Assembly: GCA_945889365.1 (NCBI GenBank)
Contig: CAMDBQ010000017.1
Span: 1 to 13,798, forward strand
Length of the DNA stretch: 13,798 bases
Direction: 5' to 3'
From: Legionella genomosp. 1
GTDB lineage: Bacteria; Pseudomonadota; Gammaproteobacteria; Legionellales; Legionellaceae
Both the position numbers and the translations under genes were made by a program. Below are positions 1-6,498 of this stretch, one piece after another. How positions within the stretch are numbered: position 1 is the first letter of the stretch; each line of letters starts with the position of its first letter. The notes below the pieces were generated by a model. It was not told the origin of the DNA and made no database searches. It worked only from the letters and a program-made list of their open reading frames with translations.

Positions 1-122
1 TCTCGACTGATGTGGGCGTTTCAATCGCATGAAACTTGGCCGTCGCGCCATCGGAATCAAGCTCATAAATCCCGTCCAGGAACAAAACATGAAAATGTAT
101 GTTCAAATTAAGAGCGCTTCTG
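1..122 (-). pseudogene. IS91-family (Y2 HUH) transposase fragment
   Basis: Read on the minus strand, this stretch encodes SALNLNIHFHVLFLDGIYE, followed by about 20 residues that include KFHAIETPT. The HFH core is the His-hydrophobe-His metal-binding motif of HUH endonucleases, and the surrounding words match the middle of IS91/IS801-type rolling-circle transposases. Homology stops abruptly near 122: the residues expected upstream (a QRFG-like lead-in to SALNLN) are absent, and a stop codon lies in frame about 65 bases further up. The downstream part leaves the window at base 1, so the far end is unknown. It is a 5'-truncated relic and cannot make a working transposase from this end. The family call comes from remembered motifs. 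Confidence 0.75.
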
Positions 123-363
123 CTGGTGTGACATAGGTTGGGTGCTTTACTGTCCATTGTATGGATTGCACGCTACCATTGAACACCATCGATGGCAATA
201 CTTAGGATCTTCGCTAAAATATGGGGTGGAACAGCTCAGGCTTTATATATAACTCACTTTATGGGTTAGGAAACAAAGCCCGGTAATCCAGCAAATCCCG
301 TTAATCCTGAGTCATTTTTTTCGGCTTGGTACTGGAAGGGTAAGGCAACGTTTGCGGAGCAAC

Positions 364-522
364 GTAGGTCGCATTCCAACAGCCATTCATCTCAGCAAAG
401 GCATTATTGAGCGAGATATTGAAAAACAAATCTCCGATCCAGACGGACCCATTGTCGTATATTGTAGCGGTGGCTTTCGCTGCGCGTTAGTCGATGACTG
501 CTCTCAAAAACATCTACGCTAA
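364..522 (+). pseudogene. rhodanese-domain remnant (C-terminal part)
   Basis: The frame reads VGRIPTAIHLSKGIIERDIE, then PIVVYCSGGFRCAL, and stops at TAA 520-522. Rhodanese (thiosulfate sulfurtransferase-like) domains have a G-H-I-P-x-A-x-H-L segment, then a strand ending in an active-site loop that starts with Cys and ends with Arg. Both are recognisable here (CSGGFR). The N-terminal half, including the usual I-D-V-R strand, is missing: the sequence before 364 does not resemble it in any forward frame, and I see no start codon with a ribosome-binding site. The C-terminus also ends early. Bases 123-363, between this and the IS91 fragment, contain no gene I can recognise on either strand. Confidence 0.7.
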
Positions 523-564
523 GAAGAGTGTGTGTTCACTCGATTTGAACCATGCCTGGACTTT

Positions 565-593
565 TTGCCGCAGAGCAAATTATGTACTATAGT
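565..593 (+). promoter_or_regulatory. candidate sigma-70 promoter for the gene at 628
   Basis: A TTGCCG box (565-570) and a TATAGT box (588-593) are separated by 17 bases. Transcription would start near 600, giving a leader of about 28 bases before the ATG at 628. The promoter lies inside the extra N-terminal codons of a longer GTG-start reading, which supports the shorter gene model. The -35 match is only 4 of 6. Confidence 0.45.
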
Positions 594-627
594 TAAATTA
601 CAGAGTCAAAATGAAAGGATGTTGGTC

Positions 628-2064
628 ATGCCAACCGAGCTTAAGTTAAAGGATGATGTAACTTATGTTGCAGAAAACTGTTTTCATTACAGCGATATCA
701 CAACTGACAAAGATATTGTGATAGCACGAAAAATCGCTGAGAAATATATTTTAAGTAGATCATCCCTGATGCCTGAACCCAGTTCAGAGGAGGCAGGAAA
801 TGACTTGTTATTATCCATATGGCGAAAAGAAGGATTATTGATAGGCAAGGAGCGTGCGCTGTTGAGTTCACTGCAGAAAGTTACAAAAGGAGAGTTTAAA
901 CAATCATTAATCCACTTATTTGAAAAACTGAAAGAAGAGGCTCTATTAGGAATAGAACAGAAAGCCTTATTTAAGAAAAATATAACATATTTCACTCAAT
1001 TTAAAAATACAACCGTATTTGATGTAGTATTATCAAAAGAAAATCTGCCAACAGGAATCGAGTCAATCTCTAGAGGTGTTAAATTACTTGCTAGCTATGG
1101 TTTTGATGTTGAAAAGATACAAGAGAATATCGATACTAAGTTCTTAGACGATGTTTCAAAAGATTTAGAGAGGATAAACTCAGAACACTCTAAATGTGAA
1201 ATCATTATTGTAGATGATAAGTGGCAAAATGATCCTGAAATACATAGGGGCATTGCCATGCGAGACAAGGCTCATAACAAGCACAATCATTCTGCGTTGA
1301 TTATTACGGAAAGAGAGCTAGGGCTGTTAGCGAGCCAAGGGATTCGCTTTGATCTGACCAATGTTTATAAAATATCAACCTTAAGACATACAGGTGGTGA
1401 TTTTGACGTATTAGCTCAACAAATCGGCGACCTTACCGCGGCTTGTAGTAAACAGGCATCTTGCTCTCTTAAAGAAATTGTTTTAAGAGAATGCTTCAGT
1501 GCTGGTTCACGAGATAAACAAGAGCTTATATTTCCAGAGCCAAGCCCATTGCATGCTGCCAGTAGTGATGTTGATGAGAGCCACACATCAGTTGATTTAG
1601 AAATAACGAACCCAGGTATGGTAGCTAATTCTGATTGCGTTTCAGATGAAGAAAGTCAAAAAAATATAGAAAACATATTTAAACCTTCGCATGGGCTTAC
1701 AGCAGCTGAATGGGCTCGATTTAAAACACAATATACCTTATTGCAGACCAGAGGAGTAGTCTCTCAGAGAGATGAAGAGACAGTGGTGGATAATTCTGTG
1801 GCTTTAAACAAACTTAAAATGATCCTTCGCGAAAATCCAGATATTTCCACGAACATCCCCCATCTTATCATCAAAGGTTATTATGGCTACGTTACTCCTT
1901 ATGCACTATCAGACGAACTCGGCGAACATGTTATGCGACCAGTCGATAGACGCGCAAATTCAGTGAGCAAGGCCTCGCCAGAATTACTGTATAAAGCCGT
2001 GCGTGTGCCAGTATTTGATACAGAAGAGGATGTTCAACATATAAAACGAGGGCGCGCTACGTAA
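628..2064 (+). CDS. unknown protein A, putative His/Cys (clan CD-like) effector, 478 aa
   Basis: I do not recognise this as a named protein. The frame is open from a GTG at 532, but ATG 628 is preferred because AAAGGA (614-619) lies 8 bases upstream and a promoter lies at 565-593. Residues 1-185 are helical, charged and have no recognised motif. Residues 190 to the end are homologous to the convergent neighbour (2057-3022). Shared blocks are a hydrophobic strand (EIIIVDD, about 191-197), DPE and RDxAH (212-216), a strand ending in His254 (VYKISTLRH), a helix, then a strand ending in Cys289 (EIVLREC), and near the C-terminus HLIIKGYYGYVTP (412-424). The His...Cys order and spacing resemble clan CD cysteine peptidases such as C80 or caspases; this is inference. 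No signal peptide or transmembrane segment is visible. In a Legionella-like host it could be a Dot/Icm substrate, but nothing proves that. Confidence 0.8.
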   Translation: MPTELKLKDDVTYVAENCFHYSDITTDKDIVIARKIAEKYILSRSSLMPEPSSEEAGNDLLLSIWRKEGLLIGKERALLSSLQKVTKGEFKQSLIHLFEKLKEEALLGIEQKALFKKNITYFTQFKNTTVFDVVLSKENLPTGIESISRGVKLLASYGFDVEKIQENIDTKFLDDVSKDLERINSEHSKCEIIIVDDKWQNDPEIHRGIAMRDKAHNKHNHSALIITERELGLLASQGIRFDLTNVYKISTLRHTGGDFDVLAQQIGDLTAACSKQASCSLKEIVLRECFSAGSRDKQELIFPEPSPLHAASSDVDESHTSVDLEITNPGMVANSDCVSDEESQKNIENIFKPSHGLTAAEWARFKTQYTLLQTRGVVSQRDEETVVDNSVALNKLKMILRENPDISTNIPHLIIKGYYGYVTPYALSDELGEHVMRPVDRRANSVSKASPELLYKAVRVPVFDTEEDVQHIKRGRAT

Positions 2065-3022
2065 TTGCTGTTCTGATTAAATGGTTTCTTTTTTCCTCGC
2101 CAATCTCTTCATAATCAGGTGATATCAAGCGTACGGCTTTAGGAAAAAACAGACTAGCAGGTCTTCTTCTTACTTCCCATCGACCCATGCGCGTTGGATT
2201 ATGTTCGGGTACTGGATTCACGGTATCATAGTATGCTTTTACAGATAGATGACGTAATAAAGGGGTTTGATCCAGAGCTGCTCGCATGCTATAGAGTACA
2301 TTCACGTGATCAGGATCGCTCAGTGAAACATGCTTAATGCCTAGTGTTTGAGTGCGTATTGATAATTGTTTTAAGGTTTTATACTCAGGTGAGCCATGAT
2401 CTCCTGTTGTACCATGAAGAAATGATCGAGCTTGCTGAGCTGTTGCTTCATCCAGTTCTGGGCCTGATAATAGACCGATAGGTTGTAATGTACTTGGATC
2501 AACTAACCCCTTATTAAGAAAACCCGCCCCTCCACATGCACGAATCACAATTTCATGAAATGAAGCCGCCTTCTTTTCAATGCATATTTTAGCCAGATGA
2601 ATCAGTAACGAAGCATTTTCATCCTGCTGTTGCATTTCAAATCCATGGCGTATGGTTGAAAGCTTATAAATTTTACACCATAATTCATCTGGAAACATCT
2701 CTGGAGTGATGCTTTTTGCTGTTGTAGCAGTCATGACAACACCAATCCCGTTTTTTCTTAGATGAGCAGCATCTCGAGTTTGAACGGTTTGCAACACTTC
2801 CGGATCAGTGAAATAGCGATCTGGAATGATAATTAACTCGATTAACTTGTTCTCGCTTTCTGATGTAATACGACGAATCTGTTCTGAATGATATGAGCCA
2901 TCTCCACTGTCTTGCACAACCAACGATTGGAATTCATCTGGAATGCTGCTTTCTATCTCTTCATCAGCGCTACCGAGACGAATAATATTTGTAAACACAA
3001 TCGGAGTGATTTTTTCAGGCAT
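2057..3022 (-). CDS. unknown protein B, paralogue of A with conserved His126/Cys163, 321 aa
   Basis: Not recognised as a named family. ATG 3022 is preceded by AAGG 8 bases upstream. The protein aligns over almost its full length with the C-terminal 290 residues of the gene at 628-2064. The shared layout is IELIIIPD (61-68), DPE (73-75), RDAAH (83-87), IYKLSTIRHG with His126-Gly127, a helix (about 137-151), HEIVIRACGGAG with Cys163, then HLSVKAYYDTVNP (258-270), GRWEVRRR and FPKAVRL. A strand ending in His-Gly, a helix, and a strand ending in Ala-Cys-Gly-Gly is the arrangement typical of clan CD peptidases (caspase, C80/MARTX cysteine protease domain). The later VKAYYDTVNP...GRWEV stretch could be the post-Cys strands of a C80-like fold. 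The tail SPDYEEIGEEKRNH is glutamate-rich near the C-terminus, as in many Dot/Icm substrates. Lacking A's N-terminal 185 residues, it may be the minimal form of the domain. Confidence 0.8.
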   Translation of the reverse strand: MPEKITPIVFTNIIRLGSADEEIESSIPDEFQSLVVQDSGDGSYHSEQIRRITSESENKLIELIIIPDRYFTDPEVLQTVQTRDAAHLRKNGIGVVMTATTAKSITPEMFPDELWCKIYKLSTIRHGFEMQQQDENASLLIHLAKICIEKKAASFHEIVIRACGGAGFLNKGLVDPSTLQPIGLLSGPELDEATAQQARSFLHGTTGDHGSPEYKTLKQLSIRTQTLGIKHVSLSDPDHVNVLYSMRAALDQTPLLRHLSVKAYYDTVNPVPEHNPTRMGRWEVRRRPASLFFPKAVRLISPDYEEIGEEKRNHLIRTAIT

Positions 3023-3078
3023 TCTCTTAGACCTTGTTAGTTATGTGTTAGGGCTAGCAAACAGAACCCAAGAAGTGC

Positions 3079-3084
3079 ATTATA
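3079..3084 (-). promoter_or_regulatory. candidate -10 box for the gene ending at 2057
   Basis: On the minus strand a perfect TATAAT lies about 57 bases upstream of ATG 3022. No convincing -35 hexamer is seen 16-18 bases further up, where the sequence is GC-rich, so this is a weak prediction. Confidence 0.35.
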
Positions 3085-3167
3085 GTGGGCTTGTTAAGTG
3101 CGCCCCCTATACCACCACCTACTTTGTTTTTTATAGGGTGAATTGTAACATAAATACACAAAAAAGC

Positions 3168-3176
3168 TACCCCTGC
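3168..3176 (+). repeat. left copy of 9-bp direct repeat (possible target duplication)
   Basis: TACCCCTGC here recurs at 5035-5043 on the other side of the IS66 transposase gene. The 8-bp core fits the usual IS66 duplication length, but the match could be chance. Confidence 0.4.
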
Positions 3177-3242
3177 AACCCCATTGAATTATTTCAATAA
3201 TCACATACAATCAACGCCATCATTAATCTTGGATAGATTGGC

Positions 3243-4901
3243 TTGGATATCAAAGGGACACTTGACTCGCTTAAAATAGATATCGACGGCATAAGCGACG
3301 AACCAACACGACATATTATTATCATTCTATCCAATCTCATTGAATATCTGTCCGCAGAAAATAAACAGTTGAACGAAGAGAACCAAGCGCTGCGGGACGA
3401 AAACAACAGATTAAAAGGCGAGCAAGGCAAGCCGAACATCCGCAAGCAGAGCAAGGACAAGCTGGATTTATCTACAGAGAAAGATCGAAAGCCACGAGGC
3501 AAACAGGCCAAGAAACCCAAGACCAGCAAGAAAGGAAAACTACCTATTGACCGAACTGAGCGTATTATCATAGCGCCGGACAAGCTGCCTGCAGATGCCA
3601 TATTCAAGGGATATCAAACCGTATTTATTCAAGATATTGTCATCAAAACAGAGAATATTGCATTTGAAAAAGCAAAATATTATTCCCCCTCATTGAAGAA
3701 AACATTTTTAGCTGAATTGCCCCCTGGACATCAGGGTGCGTATGGCCCCCGGATTAAAGCGCTCGTTTTGGATCTGCATCAAAATGCTAAGATGACGGAG
3801 TCAGCCATACACTGTTTTTTAAAAAACCATGGAGTGCTCATATCCGCCGCAAGTATTTCTCGCCTGATCACAGATAAACACGAGCCATTTCATCAGGAAA
3901 AACAAGCGATTGTTCAAGCGGGTCTTGCATCATCTGCTTGTCAGCAAATGGATGATACCAGTGCGCGAGTTGCAGGTAAAAATCATTACACGCACATACT
4001 CTGCAATGCATTGTATACCGCTTTTTTTACCCGCAAAAGAAAAGACCGTCTGACTATATTGGAACTATTAACACGGGGTGAAATGAGGTTCCGATTCAAT
4101 GATGAGACGATCACCTTGATGGCTCAGATGAAGCTATCAAAGAAATCTCAGCAGGCACTGGCCGATGCAAAACCATCTGAATTATTAAATCGAATGGAGA
4201 TTGATGCGCTTCTTGTCCAATTATTCCCTAACCCAAAGAAGCATCAAACTAGCCGCCGTATTATTTTAGAAGCAAGTGCCATCATCGCTTATCAGCGGTT
4301 ACCCGAAGCGATTTCATTATTACTCGTTGACGATGCACCTCAATACAAACAAATTACCAAATCATTGGCTTTATGCTGGATTCATGATGCACGTCATTAT
4401 AAAAAACTAGCCCCACAGATGCCTTGGCATGAAAACGAACTGAAAACGTTTATGGATGGTTACTGGGATTTTTATCACAAACTACTGGATTATAAACAGG
4501 CACCCACAAATGAGCTGGCGCAAGTATTAACAAAGGAATTTGAAACTCTGTTTACAACAAAAACAGGTTATACCCAACTGGATGAACGTATTAAAAAAAC
4601 GAATATGAAGAAAGTGGAGCTACTCATGGTGCTGCTGCACCCAAGCATTCCGTTACATAACAATGGCTCTGAGCTGGGTGCCAGGGTTCAAGCTCGCTAC
4701 CGCGATATCAGCTTACACAACATCAATGAAAAAGGCGTGGAAATTAAAGATACATTCATGACCATTGTAGAAACCGCAAAAAAACTCTCCATTAACCTCT
4801 ATGACTATTTCTACGACCGAATCAGTGGAAATTACAGTATGCCTTCTTTGGCCGAGATGATTACTGGACAAAACCAGGTGGCTCTTCAAAATACCGGCTA
4901 A
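3243..4901 (+). CDS. IS66-family DDE transposase (TnpC type), 552 aa
   Basis: This transposase cuts and rejoins the ends of its IS element. An N-terminal coiled coil (about residues 33-60, SAENKQLNEENQALRDENNR) is followed by a basic linker rich in Lys and Pro, as is usual for IS66 TnpC. The DDE core is visible: MDDTSARV with Asp237/238, LLLVDDAPQY with Asp363/364 followed by CWIHDARHYKK (the IS66 C-W-x-H-x-R signature), and LHNNGSELGARVQARY with Glu477. The ending, TFMTIVETAKKL, is also family-typical. Length is normal and the frame is intact. A stop lies in frame at 3234-3236 and there is no ATG until far into the protein, so translation must start at TTG 3243 or a nearby non-ATG codon. No strong ribosome-binding site is visible, which suggests low expression. 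Confidence 0.9.
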   Translation: MDIKGTLDSLKIDIDGISDEPTRHIIIILSNLIEYLSAENKQLNEENQALRDENNRLKGEQGKPNIRKQSKDKLDLSTEKDRKPRGKQAKKPKTSKKGKLPIDRTERIIIAPDKLPADAIFKGYQTVFIQDIVIKTENIAFEKAKYYSPSLKKTFLAELPPGHQGAYGPRIKALVLDLHQNAKMTESAIHCFLKNHGVLISAASISRLITDKHEPFHQEKQAIVQAGLASSACQQMDDTSARVAGKNHYTHILCNALYTAFFTRKRKDRLTILELLTRGEMRFRFNDETITLMAQMKLSKKSQQALADAKPSELLNRMEIDALLVQLFPNPKKHQTSRRIILEASAIIAYQRLPEAISLLLVDDAPQYKQITKSLALCWIHDARHYKKLAPQMPWHENELKTFMDGYWDFYHKLLDYKQAPTNELAQVLTKEFETLFTTKTGYTQLDERIKKTNMKKVELLMVLLHPSIPLHNNGSELGARVQARYRDISLHNINEKGVEIKDTFMTIVETAKKLSINLYDYFYDRISGNYSMPSLAEMITGQNQVALQNTG

Positions 4902-4954
4902 ATTAGCACGTCAAAGCGACCGATTTTTCAAATGAAGTGCCTGCCATCTGATGA

Positions 4955-5003
4955 CACCCTCATCCGCCCTTCGGGCACCTTCTCCCCGCGGGGAGAAGGG
5001 AGC
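4955..5003 (+). repeat. palindromic intergenic repeat, copy 1
   Basis: CACCCTCATCC is followed by a small CCCTTCGGG hairpin and then a perfect 22-nt palindrome (4978-4999; arms CCTTCTCCCCG and CGGGGAGAAGG), ending with GAGCA. An inverted, partly diverged copy lies at 6201-6243. It is a REP-like non-coding element. It lies between the IS66 transposase stop and the toxin-antitoxin module, and would be inside the IS if the tentative right end at 5035 is correct. Confidence 0.75.
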
Positions 5004-5034
5004 ACACACTGGCTCAGTGTAATTGAAATTGCAT

Positions 5035-5043
5035 TACCCCTGC
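5035..5043 (+). repeat. right copy of 9-bp direct repeat (possible target duplication)
   Basis: TACCCCTGC, identical and in the same orientation as 3168-3176. See the IS66 element entry for why this could mark its right edge. Confidence 0.4.
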
Positions 5044-5078
5044 TTTTGGAGGGGATACCATATTTTTATACATTATAT

Positions 5079-5107
5079 TTGATATATGTAACACCATGTA
5101 TTATAAT
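5079..5107 (+). promoter_or_regulatory. sigma-70 promoter of the toxin-antitoxin operon
   Basis: TTGATA (5079-5084) and a perfect TATAAT (5102-5107) are separated by exactly 17 bases. This is one of the strongest sigma-70-type promoters in the window. Transcription would begin near 5114, about 24 bases before the toxin start. Confidence 0.75.
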
Positions 5108-5110
5108 ACA
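5097..5110. promoter_or_regulatory. 14-bp palindromic operator over the -10 box
   Basis: TGTATTA/TAATACA is a perfect 7+7 palindrome that contains the TATAAT -10 box. HigA-type antitoxins commonly repress their own operon by binding palindromes at the promoter, so this is the likely operator. The binding itself is inferred. Confidence 0.55.
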
Positions 5111-5137
5111 CTGTATGATGCCTAAGGATTCAATTAA

Positions 5138-5527
5138 TTGAACCATTTTAAAGTTAAACGATTTTCCAGTGAGGCTAAAAAAGAGAAAGTATCTGATGCT
5201 CTGTTGATTGATACCTTGAATGACTTTTTAAATATGGGGACAACCGGTCAACAAAAATTTTCATTAGGGGCAGGGCTCTATAAACTGAGATTAGCTGCTA
5301 AGGAAGGCAGGGGTAAAAGTGGTGGCTCAAGGAGTATCCTGGCGTTCAAGAACGATAGTAGAGTGGTTTGGTTGCACGTGTTTTCAAAAAACGAAAAAGG
5401 CAATGTGAGTATAAGTGAGCTTAAAAAATTAAAACTATTGTCTAATATTTTGTTGGAAATTCCAGGCAATGAAATTTCTAAATTGATTGAAATTGGCGAG
5501 CTATATGAGGTGAATGAAAATGTCTAA
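5138..5527 (+). CDS. RelE/HigB-superfamily toxin, 129 aa
   Basis: This is probably the toxin of a type II toxin-antitoxin pair. Members of this RelE-like family (formerly DUF1044; RelE/HigB superfamily) are generally ribosome-associated mRNA interferases. The diagnostic stretch is LGAGLYKLRLA (43-53), GRGKSGGSRSILAF (57-70), then WLHVFSKNEKGNVS (78-91) with a following helix. The family pattern is L-G-x-G-x-Y-K-x-R, G-x-G-K-S-G-G-x-R and F-x-K-N-E/D-x-x-N. Translation must start at TTG 5138: AAGGA lies 9 bases upstream, while the nearby ATGs at 5115 and 5118 are in a frame that stops at 5140. The weak start may limit toxin synthesis. The gene overlaps the antitoxin by 8 bases, and toxin-first order is typical of higBA. 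Confidence 0.8.
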   Translation: MNHFKVKRFSSEAKKEKVSDALLIDTLNDFLNMGTTGQQKFSLGAGLYKLRLAAKEGRGKSGGSRSILAFKNDSRVVWLHVFSKNEKGNVSISELKKLKLLSNILLEIPGNEISKLIEIGELYEVNENV

Positions 5528-5822
5528 CTTACAAGATACCATTAATGATATTGCGCACGGATTACACAGGTCCAATATTATTGATAAAAAAACGTTGAGA
5601 GATTTAACGGACGATGACATACCTGTTCTAGTTGAATATACAGGTGAAGATATTCATGAATTACGTAAAAAACAGAAGTTAAGTCAGTCTGTGTTTGCTA
5701 AATATTTGAATGTCAGCCCTGCAATGATCCGGAGCTTGGAGCAAGGGCAGCGTCATGCGCATGGGGCAATTCTAAAGTTGCTAAATATTGTTGAGCGCCA
5801 TGGTATAGGTGCACTGATTTAA
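5520..5822 (+). CDS. HigA-like XRE-family antitoxin, 100 aa
   Basis: This is the likely antitoxin and autorepressor paired with the preceding toxin. The C-terminal half (about 48-78) is a helix-turn-helix of the XRE/Cro-CI type: LRKKQKLSQSVFAKYLNVSP followed by MIRSLEQGQRHAHG. The N-terminal 45 residues, rich in Asp and Glu, are where toxin-binding segments of this class usually lie. ATG 5520 is chosen over ATG 5514 because GAGG (5507-5510) sits 9 bases before 5520 but only 3 before 5514. The start lies inside the toxin's 3' end, so translation is probably coupled. Length is normal for HigA2-type antitoxins. Confidence 0.8.
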   Translation: MSNLQDTINDIAHGLHRSNIIDKKTLRDLTDDDIPVLVEYTGEDIHELRKKQKLSQSVFAKYLNVSPAMIRSLEQGQRHAHGAILKLLNIVERHGIGALI

Positions 5823-5863
5823 GCGGTTTTTTTGATACCGCAATAGATATCAGTTAAGGATAG

Positions 5864-6196
5864 GCATTAGGTACGGCATTAGGGGTAATAAAATGCACGG
5901 ATGCACAAGGGCGGGTCTTTATTGTTGAGATGCAAATGAATTGGACCGATCATTTTAAACAACGCTTACTCTTTGGAACCAGTCAAGCATTCGTAAAACA
6001 ACTAGAAAAGGGTGAGGAATATAAGTGTCTTCAGCCGGTTTATGGTTTAGGTATTGTCGCTGAAATTTATGAAAAAACAACATCTGAATGGTATCATCAC
6101 TATCAATTGGTCAAAAAGAGTGATGCTGAGAATAGTCAGGGCTGTCCCATCAAAAGTGACGTTTACTTAGGCACTGATGTTAAAAGCTCGCACTGA
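5864..6196 (+). pseudogene. truncated Rpn/PD-(D/E)XK nuclease (transposase-like) remnant
   Basis: The frame after a stop at 5861-5863 reads KCTDAQGRVFIVEMQMNW, then FKQRLLFGTSQAFVKQLEKG, then YKCLQPVYGLGIVAEIYEK and EWYHHYQLVKK. These are the central motifs of the Rpn family (recombination-promoting nuclease; PD-(D/E)XK family transposase): D...E-x-Q core, R-x-L-x-x-x-S, Q-L-x-x-G-x-x-Y, L-x-P-V-Y and HHY. The N-terminal part that should precede the catalytic Asp is missing, and there is no start codon before ATG 5930, which falls after the Asp and Glu. Beyond residue HYQLVKK the sequence diverges and stops at 6194-6196, where full-length members are about 300 residues. It is a gene relic cut at both ends. 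Confidence 0.75.
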
Positions 6197-6200
6197 ACTG

Positions 6201-6243
6201 CTCCCTTCTCCCGTTTTGGGAGAAGGGTTGGGGATGAGGGTGC
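6201..6243 (-). repeat. palindromic intergenic repeat, copy 2 (inverted)
   Basis: CCCTTCTCCC (6203-6212) and GGGAGAAGGG (6218-6227) form a 10-bp stem with a GTTTT loop, followed by GGGATGAGGGTGC. Read on the minus strand it repeats the order of copy 1 at 4955-5003: CACCCTCATCC, spacer, hairpin, GAGCA. The CCCTTCGGG mini-hairpin of copy 1 is lost. Confidence 0.7.
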
Positions 6244-6293
6244 TTGGGTGTGGCTCGGTTTCGAGTAAATTTACGATTTTTTATTAAAATAAT

Positions 6294-6322
6294 TTGACAT
6301 AACGTACCGATTGATTTATCTA
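6294..6322 (+). promoter_or_regulatory. candidate promoter of the ISAs1-like remnant
   Basis: A perfect TTGACA (6294-6299) and TATCTA (6317-6322) are spaced by 17 bases, 21 bases before the ATG of the transposase fragment. It may still drive transcription toward groES. Confidence 0.5.
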
Positions 6323-6342
6323 GCTATTTTTAATCGATTCAC

Positions 6343-6498
6343 ATGGATAGTTTGAAAATGAACACGGATGTATCAACAGCTTTTGAATCACATTTTGGTG
6401 TGTTAAATGATCCACGAATTAAACGGTCTAAATTATATCCTTTAACAGAGATTCTATTTGTCTCGACTTTAGCCAATTATGCCGCCAAGGCCAATTGA
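6343..6498 (+). pseudogene. ISAs1-family transposase N-terminal fragment
   Basis: From ATG 6343 the frame encodes 51 residues: MDSLKMNTDVSTAFESHFGV, then LNDPRIKRSKLYPLTEILFV, then STLANYAAKAN and a stop. The D-P-R-I-x-R-x-K-x-x-P-L-x-x-I-L-F pattern is the N-terminal domain of ISAs1/H-repeat-associated transposases, which are about 370 residues long. Everything after the first 45 or so residues, including the DDE domain, is missing. The CAGGGCTGTCCCATC word at about 6137-6151 resembles terminal sequences of ISAs1 elements and may be the old left end, but that is a guess. Confidence 0.65.

Larger units (their letters stand above)
3169..5043 (+). mobile_element. IS66-family insertion sequence (boundaries tentative)
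   Basis: The element is defined by the intact IS66-type transposase gene at 3243-4901. Its ends are uncertain. The 8-mer ACCCCTGC (9-mer with a leading T) occurs at 3169-3176 and again at 5036-5043 in the same orientation. IS66 elements usually make 8-bp target duplications, so this is the best candidate pair and would give an element of about 1.86 kb. Just inside both copies are related inverted words (ATTTCAATAATCAC on the left, ATTTCAATTACAC on the right read in reverse complement), but they sit at different distances from the repeats. The terminal inverted repeats are therefore imperfect or the ends are misplaced. Only one gene is present; the TnpA and TnpB accessory genes found in many IS66 members are absent. 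Confidence 0.5.

Noticed and set aside
532..627. GTG-initiated extension of protein A by 32 residues
   Set aside because: No ribosome-binding site at 532. A promoter-like sequence lies within the extension, and ATG 628 has a well-spaced AAAGGA.
3147..3150. GTAA at 3145-3148 as the left terminus of the IS66 element
   Set aside because: Some IS66 ends begin GTAA, but no matching terminus and target duplication could be found on the right side.
2943..3200. 85-codon plus-strand frame opposite the start of protein B
   Set aside because: It overlaps the 5' end of protein B in antisense and has no recognisable motif.
4932..5141. 69-codon plus-strand reading frame between the IS66 gene and the toxin
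   Set aside because: It runs straight through the palindromic repeat and the toxin promoter, has no family resemblance and no ribosome-binding site.
5825..5844. GCGGT...ACCGC hairpin after the antitoxin as a terminator
   Set aside because: The stem is only 5 bp, the T-run is in the loop and not after the stem, so it does not fit a rho-independent terminator.
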